Source: JAGLOK01 sp963677605
GTDB taxonomy: Bacteria > Bacillota > Clostridia > Christensenellales > UMGS416
Length of the DNA: 64,000 nucleotides
Direction of reading: 5' to 3'
Assembly: GCA_963677605.2 (NCBI GenBank)
Contig: CAXXDX010000007.1
Coordinates: 806,001-870,000 of the forward strand
The stretch's first letter is position 1, and each line of letters begins with the position of its first letter. Of this stretch, positions 1 through 7,866 are shown in pieces. The notes under the pieces are model-generated. The model was not told the origin of the DNA and did no database searches. It worked only from the letters and a program-made list of their open reading frames with translations. A program made the translations under genes and the position numbers.

Positions 1-1
1 A

Positions 2-1420
2 GCTGTAATTGTAGTCGGTTATTTTACCATTCAAGGATACAGGATGAACAACGTTGAACCACTGGATGATATAATCAAAGCTGAGTTTGAAACATATGAT
101 CTTGATACCGCTGATGTGGCCCTTGTCAGAAGCGACAAAGAACATGCAGAGGATATAACAGAAGATGATATCCGCGCTATGATTATAGAGGCTGTTGAGC
201 TTGCTGGCGGTATGGATGGCATAATCGAAGATGGTGACTTTGTTGTAATCAAGCCTAACTTAATATCGGCATATCATAGGGTAAACGGTATGGCAAGCAC
301 AGAAGAGAATATGTTGGATCAAGAGGCAAACGGAATTGCGACCGATTATCGTGTGATTAAAGTAGTTTCAGAGCTTGTGAGGGAACTGAATCCTAATGGT
401 CTGATTTATTTGATGGAAAGTTCATGCTGGGATAATACTCCTGATAATATGGAGATTTTGGGATGGACAAAAGAAAATCTTCCTGCAATAGATGAAATTC
501 TGACATTTGACGAATCCGGAGACAATCTTTATTCGGTTGACACAAGTGATTTGGTAGCTGTTGACCTTGGAAACAAAAAGCTTTACACGGAGGATGTGGA
601 TCAATGGACAGAAGGCAAATATTATATTGATAAAATATATTATTCGGCAGATGTCGTAATTGATTTGCCTTTGGTTAAAAGCCATGGCAACGCGGCAATC
701 ACAGGCGGAGTAAAAAACGTTGCGATAGGCACAGCTCCTCCCAGAGTATACGGAAACACATTTATGGCTTCTACAATTATGCCGCTCAGCCGTTTGGGAG
801 TTGACCACAGCTGGGGACCATTAAACCTGTGGATTCATGATTTTTATATGGTTAAGCCGGTTGATTTTGTTATTACAGACGGACTTCAGGGAATGGAATA
901 TGGCCCTATTGGTCAAGGTGCGGAATCTTATGAAAGCGCTAAAAAGAATATGCGGGTTATCATGGCATCAAACAATGCAGTTGCGATTGATACAATTCAG
1001 TCATTGATGATAGGCGTGGATCCGGAGCTTGTAAACTACCTCCAATATCTGGCTCAGGATCAAATGGGTATTACAGATCCTGCTATGATAAACGTATACG
1101 GGAATGTACGTGTGAGTGATGTGAAGATGCCGTTTGGCTCGCTTGCAGATGACAGCGTTAAGTATCAGGACTATGCAAATCCGGTTATAAGCCTTGATAA
1201 CGTTAGCTTGGATGCAGGTGTTTTGGAAGGGACACTGACTTCTGATAAAGAGCTTATAAAAGCAGCTGTATATATTGATGGAATGCTTGCCGACACATTC
1301 GTGGCAAAAGGAACAGAGATTAATTTTATCTTTGAAAACCTTGTTTATGGCGAAGACTCTGTAATTGAGATTTATGGATTTGACAGACTTTTAAACAGCT
1401 CTAAAGTAAGTGTAAAATAA
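2..1420 (+). CDS. DUF362 domain protein, membrane-anchored, 5' truncated by the window
   Basis: The reading frame is open from base 2, so the gene starts before the window. The first visible residues (AVIVVGYFTIQGYR) look like the end of a membrane anchor, and the ATG at 44 is probably internal. The body carries DUF362 signatures: VVIKPNLIS near residue 70 of the visible part and LPLVKSHGNAAITGGVKN near 215. DUF362 proteins are often found with iron-sulfur or redox proteins, but their reaction is not established. A C-terminal beta-sandwich-like tail of about 70 residues follows. The stop is 1 base before the permease start, so the two are co-transcribed. Family assignment is good; function is unknown. 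Confidence 0.85.
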   Translation, partial: AVIVVGYFTIQGYRMNNVEPLDDIIKAEFETYDLDTADVALVRSDKEHAEDITEDDIRAMIIEAVELAGGMDGIIEDGDFVVIKPNLISAYHRVNGMASTEENMLDQEANGIATDYRVIKVVSELVRELNPNGLIYLMESSCWDNTPDNMEILGWTKENLPAIDEILTFDESGDNLYSVDTSDLVAVDLGNKKLYTEDVDQWTEGKYYIDKIYYSADVVIDLPLVKSHGNAAITGGVKNVAIGTAPPRVYGNTFMASTIMPLSRLGVDHSWGPLNLWIHDFYMVKPVDFVITDGLQGMEYGPIGQGAESYESAKKNMRVIMASNNAVAIDTIQSLMIGVDPELVNYLQYLAQDQMGITDPAMINVYGNVRVSDVKMPFGSLADDSVKYQDYANPVISLDNVSLDAGVLEGTLTSDKELIKAAVYIDGMLADTFVAKGTEINFIFENLVYGEDSVIEIYGFDRLLNSSKVSVK

Positions 1421-1421
1421 T

Positions 1422-2321
1422 ATGGTTCAGGTTTTAGTTAATATCCTTCTTAGATGTTTTGAATTGCTGCTAAATCTTCTTCCTTATGTTGTAGTCGGAG
1501 TTTTGCTGGCTGAAATATTAAGATATACTTCCTGGGCAGATTTTGTGCAAAAAGGAATCAGTAAATCTCCTGCGTGGGCTGTTGTAATAGCAGCTGCACT
1601 TGGAATGGTTTCGCCTCTTTGCACGTTCGGAACAGTTCCCATAGTTATCAGTCTATACAGAAAGAAAGTGCCACTTGCTCCTCTGATAACATTTCTCAGT
1701 GCTTCGTCGCTTATAAATCCACAGCTTTTTGCCGTAACATGGGGCAGCTTCGGTTTTGAGTTTGCTATAGCAAGGGTTATCAGTGTGTTTGTGTTTTCTG
1801 TTATACTTGGTGTGATTCTGACTGTTCTTGAAAAACGCGTAAAATCATTTGAGCACAAAGAAGTAAATGAAGATATAAAAGAGCGTAAAAGTAAAAAGAA
1901 GGATATAAAAAACTTTAAGCTTAAGATATATTTAAAAGACGTTTGGTCATCTTTTAAATTTATTGGCGGATATTTGCTCTTGGGAATTGCAATCAGCGTT
2001 ACGCTTGAGGCTATAGCTCCTATATCACTAGTGTTTGAAAGAGCAACAATGGAATGGCTAAATATTATAATTGCGGCACTTGCCAGCATACCTGTTTATG
2101 TTTGCGGAGGCGGAGTGATACCTCTTATCAGTATGCTGATGGATAACGGAATGAGCACAGGAGCTGCTATGGCGTTTTTCATAGTAGGGCCAGCGACAAG
2201 AATTACGGCACTTGCGGCACTTAAGAGCTTCTTGTCAAAAAGAATACTTGTTATGTATGTTCTTGCATTGCTTGTATATTCCGTAGTGCTTGGATTGGTT
2301 TTGAACATAATTTTTGTATAA
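1422..2321 (+). CDS. ArsP-like permease (DUF318/UPF0718 family)
   Basis: This 299-residue protein is very hydrophobic, with about eight membrane segments and a lysine-rich cytoplasmic loop around residues 138-168. The motif SPLCTFGTVP at 64-73 and the CGGGVIPL motif near 226 match the permease family that includes ArsP, where a Cys-rich motif in the first half and a partner motif in the second half lie in the membrane. ArsP exports trivalent organoarsenicals; the substrate here cannot be read from sequence. The motif has CTF rather than the commoner CSC, so metalloid binding may differ. It starts one base after the DUF362 stop, so the two proteins probably act together at the membrane. Confidence 0.8.
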   Translation: MVQVLVNILLRCFELLLNLLPYVVVGVLLAEILRYTSWADFVQKGISKSPAWAVVIAAALGMVSPLCTFGTVPIVISLYRKKVPLAPLITFLSASSLINPQLFAVTWGSFGFEFAIARVISVFVFSVILGVILTVLEKRVKSFEHKEVNEDIKERKSKKKDIKNFKLKIYLKDVWSSFKFIGGYLLLGIAISVTLEAIAPISLVFERATMEWLNIIIAALASIPVYVCGGGVIPLISMLMDNGMSTGAAMAFFIVGPATRITALAALKSFLSKRILVMYVLALLVYSVVLGLVLNIIFV

Positions 2322-2363
2322 AGTTACTTAGCTATAAATAAATCTTTAATAGGGAGAGAAAAT

Positions 2364-3545
2364 ATGCAATACAGGCAGGATAAAAAAACAGGAAACAACA
2401 TATCGATACTTGGCTTCGGATGCATGAGGCTGCCTTCAACTAGAGGAAAAATTGACATTGAAAAAACGGAAAAACTGTTTTTGGAAGCAATCGATAAAGG
2501 TATAAATTATTTTGATACAGCTTATTTATACAACGGGAGTGAAGCTGCTCTCGGTCAGATTTTTGAAAAGAATAATTTGAGAGATAAGGTTTTCATCGCA
2601 ACCAAACTTCCGCTTATGCTTTGCAGAAAGCCCACGGATTTTGAAAAGTATTTTAAAACTGAATTGGAACGCCTGAAAACAACTTATGTAGATTATTATT
2701 TCATGCATATGCTTACAAACCCTGAGCAATGGAATACATTGTGCGAGCTTGGGATAAAAGAATGGATTCAAGAGAAAAAAGAAAAAGGACAGATAAAGCA
2801 GGTCGGTTTTTCGTTTCATGGAAAAAGAGAAGACTTCCTCAAACTTGTAGACATTTACGACTGGGATTTTTGTCAGATTCAGTATAACTATATTAATACA
2901 AACTATCAGGCTGGAACAGAAGGATTAAACTATGCTTCAGAAAAAGGCTTGCCGGTTTTTATCATGGAACCTCTGCTTGGCGGAAGGCTTGCAAATTCTT
3001 TGCCTGAAAAAGCTCAGAAAATAATGAAAGAGGCAAGGCCTGATTGGTCACCTGTTTCGTGGGCACTAAAATGGCTGTGGAACAATCCTAAAGTTACAAT
3101 GCTGCTGTCCGGTATGAATGAGATGGAACAATTGCAGGAAAACATTGCGTTGGCGGAAAGCTCGATGCCTGATATGTGGTCGGAAGAAGAACTGAGCACG
3201 ATAGAAAAAGTGGTTGAAGTGTTCAATGAGTCATATAAGATACCATGTACCGGCTGCAACTATTGCATGCCTTGTCCGGAAAACATAAATATACCCGGAT
3301 GTTTTGCTGCATATAACACTTCATTTTCAATGAAAAAATCTATTGGCATGAATCAATATATGCTCAGTACAGGCGCAATGACCAAAAATCCATCGCTTGC
3401 CAGCATGTGTATTAAATGCGGAAAATGTGAAAAACACTGTCCGCAGAATATTAAAATCAGAGATGCGCTGGATGAAGTAAAAAAAGAGATGGAGCCGTTT
3501 TGGTTTAAGGCAGTAATGGCTATTGGGCGCAAATTTTCCAAATAA
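2364..3545 (+). CDS. Aldo/keto reductase with C-terminal 4Fe-4S domain
   Basis: An NAD(P)H-dependent aldo/keto reductase barrel occupies residues 1-280, followed by a ferredoxin-like tail. The catalytic tetrad is visible: D51 and Y56 in FDTAYLYNGSE, K81 in IATKLP and H115 in YFMHML. Two cysteine clusters, C295/C298/C301/C304 and C349/C352/C355/C359, fit two 4Fe-4S clusters, as in clostridial ferredoxin-type aldo/keto reductases. The ribosome site is AGGGAGAG before 2364. It sits 42 bases after the permease and converges with the MerR gene. The electron partner is probably ferredoxin or flavodoxin (inference); the substrate is unknown. Confidence 0.92.
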   Translation: MQYRQDKKTGNNISILGFGCMRLPSTRGKIDIEKTEKLFLEAIDKGINYFDTAYLYNGSEAALGQIFEKNNLRDKVFIATKLPLMLCRKPTDFEKYFKTELERLKTTYVDYYFMHMLTNPEQWNTLCELGIKEWIQEKKEKGQIKQVGFSFHGKREDFLKLVDIYDWDFCQIQYNYINTNYQAGTEGLNYASEKGLPVFIMEPLLGGRLANSLPEKAQKIMKEARPDWSPVSWALKWLWNNPKVTMLLSGMNEMEQLQENIALAESSMPDMWSEEELSTIEKVVEVFNESYKIPCTGCNYCMPCPENINIPGCFAAYNTSFSMKKSIGMNQYMLSTGAMTKNPSLASMCIKCGKCEKHCPQNIKIRDALDEVKKEMEPFWFKAVMAIGRKFSK

Positions 3546-3598
3546 AATTTGATTAAATGTTTATAAAAAAGAATGGTTTTTAAAGAAGGCAGATATAA

Positions 3599-4039
3599 TT
3601 ATTTCAAAGTATCTTCAAAAGTTCTGCCTTCTGCCATTTCTTTTTTTATGTATTCTTCTATGGGCTTTTCGCTTCCTGCTTCTACGGCTGCCTTATAATA
3701 CCAGCACTTAAAGTCTACAATCTTCAGTGTTTCTTGGAGTTCGTTAATCTGAGCTTCTACCAGTTTTTTTCGCTCTAAAAACATTTCATAACGTTGTTTG
3801 AGAGACTCGTCTCCCTGCTGATATAAATCTACGTATTGCCGAATTTCTTTGATTGGCATACCAGTTTTTTTGAGACAGTCTATTGTACGCAGCATAGCAA
3901 GATCATCTTCTGTAAAAATGCGGTATCCTGATTCCAGGCGTTCCATGAAAGGAAGAAGACCCTCTTTGTCATAGTAACGTATTGTGCTTGTGGGCACATC
4001 CATGATTTTTGCAGCATCTTTTATAGTATATTTATTCAT
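3599..4039 (-). CDS. MerR family transcriptional regulator
   Basis: The 146-residue protein has an N-terminal MerR winged helix (YTIKDAAKIMDVPTSTIRYY), then the typical acidic/arginine wing and a long dimerisation coiled coil around residues 75-120. The short C-terminal part has one Cys (in DFKCWYY), so it is not an obvious metal sensor. The gene is alone on the minus strand. Upstream, a 30-bp dyad lies in a 19-bp spacer between TTAACT and TATAAT, the distorted promoter layout that MerR proteins act on, so it probably controls itself. In Clostridia such regulators often flank aldo/keto reductase and cyclophilin-like genes, which is the context here. Confidence 0.9.
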   Translation of the reverse strand: MNKYTIKDAAKIMDVPTSTIRYYDKEGLLPFMERLESGYRIFTEDDLAMLRTIDCLKKTGMPIKEIRQYVDLYQQGDESLKQRYEMFLERKKLVEAQINELQETLKIVDFKCWYYKAAVEAGSEKPIEEYIKKEMAEGRTFEDTLK

Positions 4040-4084
4040 GATATTTTACCTTTGTTTTATATATAAATCTTATTATTATTTAGA

Positions 4085-4120
4085 ATTATAAACATTTACC
4101 TTAAACTTAAGTTAAATGTT
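4085..4120 (-). promoter_or_regulatory. MerR-type promoter with 30-bp operator dyad
   Basis: On the minus strand TTAACT (4115-4110) and TATAAT (4090-4085) are separated by 19 bp, the long spacer typical of MerR-controlled promoters. The spacer region overlaps two 15-bp inverted arms (4091-4105 and 4106-4120) that match at 13 of 15 positions, with the core AACTTAAGTT at 4104-4113. It most likely drives and autoregulates the MerR gene at 3599-4039. Confidence 0.7.
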
Positions 4121-4210
4121 ATCATGAATATGATGATTAGTCAACATAGCGGCAAAAGCATCAGAATATTTTTTAAGTTTTATATACAGTATTTAAGATA
4201 TCACTTTATG

Positions 4211-4255
4211 TTTTCACAGATTTCTCACAAGTATGCTTTACAATAATAATATACT
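4211..4255 (+). promoter_or_regulatory. Promoter with TCACA direct repeat (11-bp period), copy 1
   Basis: TCACA occurs at 4214-4218 and 4225-4229 within TTTTCACAGA and TTTCTCACAA, exactly 11 bp apart. A -10-like TATACT lies at 4250-4255. Two similar direct repeats, also with an 11-bp period, precede the esterase gene and the Ntn amidase gene, in the same orientation relative to the gene. The pattern fits a tandem site for an OmpR-type response regulator. Confidence 0.55.
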
Positions 4256-4270
4256 TGTAGGAGACAAAAA

Positions 4271-4732
4271 ATGAGTAAAAAAATGATTATATTTATAGCA
4301 ATAATAGTAGTATTGGCAGGACTGGTTTTTTGGTTTGCACAGGCACCAAAACGCAGTGGATTAGAAAACGGAACTAAAATAACATTAACGTCTGAAGATG
4401 TTGTAATACATGCAACGCTTAACAATACAAAAGCTGCAAAATCATTTGCATCACAGCTGCCAAAAGAAATCTCTTTTGGGAAATCAGGTGTAGATTTTTG
4501 CGCGACAATGACGACGATAGAGACTGATTTATCTGAAAGACAATACGGATGGCATAAAGGAGATATAAGCTATGTCGGAGGCTGGCTTAGTATTTTTTAT
4601 AAAGGACAGAACAGGCTTCCTATAAAGATGATGGTAATCGGTAGTATAAACGAAGAAGACTTTGAGACATTGATCGACTTGGAAGGCAGTGTTGTGTTTA
4701 AAGTGGATATAGCTAAAAATAATTTAGAATAG
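4271..4732 (+). CDS. Membrane-anchored cyclophilin-like fold protein (subtype A)
   Basis: The 153-residue protein has an N-terminal membrane anchor (residues 5-24) and an extracytoplasmic cyclophilin-like domain of the TM1367/Cyclophil_like type. Family marks are the start of the domain (TLTSEDVVIHATLNNTKAAK) and the C-terminal block with ISYVGGWLSIFY and IGSINEED. The C-terminal domain of the esterase at 7867-9333 has matching blocks, so I call both subtype A. Proteins of this fold lack proven isomerase activity and their role is not established. The ribosome site is GTAGGAG. It is followed 32 bases later by subtype B, so the two form an A-B pair. Confidence 0.8.
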   Translation: MSKKMIIFIAIIVVLAGLVFWFAQAPKRSGLENGTKITLTSEDVVIHATLNNTKAAKSFASQLPKEISFGKSGVDFCATMTTIETDLSERQYGWHKGDISYVGGWLSIFYKGQNRLPIKMMVIGSINEEDFETLIDLEGSVVFKVDIAKNNLE

Positions 4733-4764
4733 TAATAATAATGTTGTATATTGGATAAATTAAA

Positions 4765-5256
4765 ATGAAAAAGCAAAACATAATAAAAACAAAGAGTAAG
4801 GTAAAGATAATGGCAATAGCAATTGTAATTTTGGTTGTAGCAATAGGAGTATTTTTCTTTACGCCTATAGGATTTGGCAAACTGTCTCTTGATGGAGAAT
4901 ATCAAGTTAAAATAACTGCAAACGGAAAAGAAGTGACTGCAACAATGGAAAACAATACTTCCGCTCAGGCTTTCAAAATGCTTCTTTCAAGAGGCCCTAA
5001 AACTGTAAAGATGCGTGACTATGCTTCTATGGAAAAGGTAGGTATGCTGTGGAGACGGCTGCCTACCAACAATCAAAACATAAGGACTGAGCCGGGAGAT
5101 ATTATATTATACATGGGAAGCTCGGTTGTGGTTTATTATAATCCTAACTCATGGAATTTCACAAAGCTTGGACATATCAACAATGCGACACAGGAAGAAC
5201 TGATGGAACTATTGGGATATGGAAACGTTGAACTGACATTTGAACTGTTAGAATAA
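4765..5256 (+). CDS. Membrane-anchored cyclophilin-like fold protein (subtype B)
   Basis: The 163-residue protein has a lysine-rich start and an N-terminal membrane helix around residues 14-34, then a cyclophilin-like domain. Diagnostic blocks are MRDYASMEKVG, LPTNNQNIRTEPGD and YYNPNSWNFTKLG. The same blocks are nearly identical in the lipoprotein at 7256-7849, so the two are paralogs (subtype B). The conserved TEPGD and PNSWNFT stretches line the equivalent of the cyclophilin groove in family members (inference). It is second in a two-gene operon with the subtype A gene. Convergent with the GGDEF gene. Confidence 0.8.
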   Translation: MKKQNIIKTKSKVKIMAIAIVILVVAIGVFFFTPIGFGKLSLDGEYQVKITANGKEVTATMENNTSAQAFKMLLSRGPKTVKMRDYASMEKVGMLWRRLPTNNQNIRTEPGDIILYMGSSVVVYYNPNSWNFTKLGHINNATQEELMELLGYGNVELTFELLE

Positions 5257-5281
5257 ATCTATATTCTTTTTAGGCGAAACT

Positions 5282-7015
5282 TTAGTTTATCCTGTTTCGT
5301 CCGTTCTCTTTGGCTTTGTATAGATTTTGATCGGCCCTAATGAAAACATCGGCCATTGATTCACCCTGATTATGCTGGGCAACTCCGCCGCTTATGGTGA
5401 TTTGTCCGGCTTCTTTGAAGTTATAGCTGCTTACACCCTGTCTTACACGATTGGCAATGTCTATTGCCTCTTTAAGGTTTGTGTTGGGAAGTACAGCTAA
5501 GAATTCCTCTCCGCCCCATCTGCCGACAGAATCTCCCTTTCGGGTATATTTTTTAAGCAAACGGCCTATATCTTTTAAAACATTGTCTCCGGTTTCGTGC
5601 CCATAAACATCGTTTACTTTTTTGAAATAGTCTATATCAAAAACAATAATTGATATTGGATGGTTATCGTCTTCTCTTTTTCTGCACTCATAATTGAAAA
5701 TCTCTTCCAACTTACGCCTGTTATTTATATCCGTCAACTGGTCTGTTGTTGCCATTTCTTTAAGTTTTAGATTTGTTTCTTCCAAGTCTGCTGTAGTAGC
5801 CTCTAGGAAAAACAGCATTCTTTCGGCAAAAGGAATACTTCCGCTTTCTTTGCTGCCAGAAACTTTATTTGTATAACCATGAGCGTTTTCCTTTATTGCT
5901 CTGCCTTCACGCAGTGCAACAGCAACCAATGATGAATGCATTATTCCGCAGCTCAATCCTTTACTTACTATCTCTGAAAATGCGAATAAACCATTTGTGT
6001 TATTCGTAATTTGGCGAAAATATTCAATCTCTTGTGACATGTCCTCTTTTAGAAGAGAAAGCCTGTTGATACAAGCAATCATAATAATAGCTTCCGGCTG
6101 AAAATCCGTTAAGTTTTGGCTGAGTTCATAAGAATCGTTTAGTACATGTATTCTGTTTCCGTATGAAAGCTTTACTCTTTCGCCTTTTATAATATCCGCG
6201 TTAAAGTATAATCTTCCTGACTCATCGTATGTATAAGGCGAACGGGATATTTCCTGCCCGTTTCTGTTAAATATAAACGGAAATTCAAGTATGTTTGGTG
6301 TGAAATTCTCATCCGGCTCCACATTTAAATATTTCTTATAAATCTGTACAGCCGGCAAACCGTCAATCTCCTCAACGCAGTAATTGCCTTTAGTTTTGGT
6401 TATTTCCATTTCTTTTCCTATAGGTTTCCAGCCAAGGCAGTAATCTGCTTTAATGTGAAGGTTACTTCCTTTAAGTATGACTATAACAATTCCCGAGTTG
6501 TAAACTTTATTTGCAAAGACTTTAGGCATATAAGTTAAATTGCCGCCGGCTCTAGCGCCGAAAACAGGATAATCCTCGGATGATATGCTATCAATAATCC
6601 GGGACAGTCCGTCGCTTACAACTGAAACAAATACAAGAATGCCTGCTATGTTTTCTGCTGTGTTTACGCGTTTATTTACTTCTGATTCAACAAGCTCTAT
6701 TGTTTTGTCGTTGACATCATATTCAAGAACTTCGACTTCGGATTCACTAAAAAAGGAAAAGGATAATACTGTGGAGTCATAACAGCGCTTTCCGCTTCCT
6801 ATTGTTTCAAAGGCTGTAGAGCCAACAATCTTTAAGTCGGGATCCTTTTTCTTTAGCTTAAAAAGCAAATCTTCTATTTCATCATCTGGGATGTTTGTAG
6901 TATAGATTTGTAAAAGCTTTGATGTAGCGTCAAGATAAGATTTATTTTTCTCCAGTTGGATAAAGACACTATCAAGAGATTGTTTATCGTCCATTATAAA
7001 AGTAACCTGTTGCAT
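5282..7015 (-). CDS. FIST sensor-domain diguanylate cyclase (GGDEF)
   Basis: A 577-residue cytoplasmic protein. Residues 1-395 match the FIST N and C domains, a sensory module thought to bind small ligands such as amino acids. A short coiled coil (about 398-415, LEETNLKLKEMATTDQLTD) leads into a GGDEF domain. The active-site loop is GGEEF near residue 500, preceded five residues earlier by RKGD, an RxxD inhibitory site. It should therefore make c-di-GMP from two GTP and be product-inhibited. No membrane segment is seen. It has its own transcript, between the cyclophilin-like operons, and may tie envelope state to c-di-GMP (inference). Confidence 0.92.
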   Translation of the reverse strand: MQQVTFIMDDKQSLDSVFIQLEKNKSYLDATSKLLQIYTTNIPDDEIEDLLFKLKKKDPDLKIVGSTAFETIGSGKRCYDSTVLSFSFFSESEVEVLEYDVNDKTIELVESEVNKRVNTAENIAGILVFVSVVSDGLSRIIDSISSEDYPVFGARAGGNLTYMPKVFANKVYNSGIVIVILKGSNLHIKADYCLGWKPIGKEMEITKTKGNYCVEEIDGLPAVQIYKKYLNVEPDENFTPNILEFPFIFNRNGQEISRSPYTYDESGRLYFNADIIKGERVKLSYGNRIHVLNDSYELSQNLTDFQPEAIIMIACINRLSLLKEDMSQEIEYFRQITNNTNGLFAFSEIVSKGLSCGIMHSSLVAVALREGRAIKENAHGYTNKVSGSKESGSIPFAERMLFFLEATTADLEETNLKLKEMATTDQLTDINNRRKLEEIFNYECRKREDDNHPISIIVFDIDYFKKVNDVYGHETGDNVLKDIGRLLKKYTRKGDSVGRWGGEEFLAVLPNTNLKEAIDIANRVRQGVSSYNFKEAGQITISGGVAQHNQGESMADVFIRADQNLYKAKENGRNRIN

Positions 7016-7195
7016 ATCAGAGCTCCTTGCTGTTTTATCAAGGTAGTTTTAAAAAAGTGTGCAAATTATTATGTTATTATATGAACCTCTTATTTGTCCC
7101 ATACATAATATTATACTCTTTTTATCGGTTATGTTAAATAATACATTATCCACTGTGTATGGATTAATATTATTTGTTAATCGACTTAGTAAACT

Positions 7196-7227
7196 AAAAC
7201 TTCCGTATTTATATAAACGGAAGTTTT
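7196..7227. terminator. Intrinsic terminator, 11-bp stem
   Basis: AAAACTTCCGT (7196-7206) and ACGGAAGTTTT (7217-7227) form a perfect 11-bp stem with a 10-base loop. It lies just past the end of the minus-strand operon 9333-7256 and before the cyclase promoter region. Confidence 0.75.
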
Positions 7228-7255
7228 AATTATACTTTCGGGGTTTAATTTATAC

Positions 7256-7849
7256 TTATGGTAATAAAATAGTTACCGTAACATCGCCGCTGCCTAATGC
7301 TTCTTTAAGCTCTTCGGTGGTTACGTCATTTATCTTGCCTATTCTTGTAAAGTTCCATGAGTTTGGAGCATAGTAGATAACAAATGCGCTTCCCTGATAA
7401 AGTATTAGATCGCCGGGCTCTGTTGATATCTGCTCGTCGTTTGTTGGAAGGTTAAACCCGAAGCCTCCCACTTTTTCCATACTGCCGTAATCTCTCATGT
7501 TTATTGTGACTGGGCCTTCTGCAAGCTTTTCAACAAGAGCTTCGCCGGTTGAGTTATCGGCAAGAGTTGCTGTAAAAGTATATTCCCCAACTTCAAGCAA
7601 AATAGTATTTGCTTCTGTGGTTTCTGTAGTTTCGCTCTCCTGGCTTTCTGAAGGTTCATCTTGAACGGGCATGCTTGTTTCCGGTTCATCATCCTTATTT
7701 TCTTCAGAAGTTTCTTTTGCATCAGGCTCATCTGTGGCTGTTTGAGCAGGAGGCTGTGTTTCAGCTTCATCAGGTTCAGTCTGAATAGAACATGCTGCTC
7801 CAATGGTCATAAATAACGCTGCTAATATAAATATTACTACTTTTTTCAT
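7256..7849 (-). CDS. Cyclophilin-like lipoprotein (subtype B)
   Basis: The 197-residue protein has a lipoprotein signal ending at C20 (MTIGAAC), a long acidic, Glu/Thr/Pro-rich linker (residues 22-80) and a cyclophilin-like domain. The blocks MRDYGSMEKVG, LPTNDEQISTEPGD and YYAPNSWNFTRIG show it is a close paralog of the protein at 4765-5256. It should sit on the outer face of the membrane, held away from it by the linker. It starts 17 bases after the esterase stop, so it is the second gene of an operon whose first protein ends in a subtype A domain. The A-then-B order repeats that of 4271-5256. Confidence 0.85.
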   Translation of the reverse strand: MKKVVIFILAALFMTIGAACSIQTEPDEAETQPPAQTATDEPDAKETSEENKDDEPETSMPVQDEPSESQESETTETTEANTILLEVGEYTFTATLADNSTGEALVEKLAEGPVTINMRDYGSMEKVGGFGFNLPTNDEQISTEPGDLILYQGSAFVIYYAPNSWNFTRIGKINDVTTEELKEALGSGDVTVTILLP

Positions 7850-7866
7850 TTTCTATCCTTAGTCTA

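Noticed and set aside
1484..2089. Minus-strand 201-residue frame
   Set aside because: It mirrors the permease gene, has no ribosome site, and its serine/threonine-rich sequence is typical of a reverse shadow.
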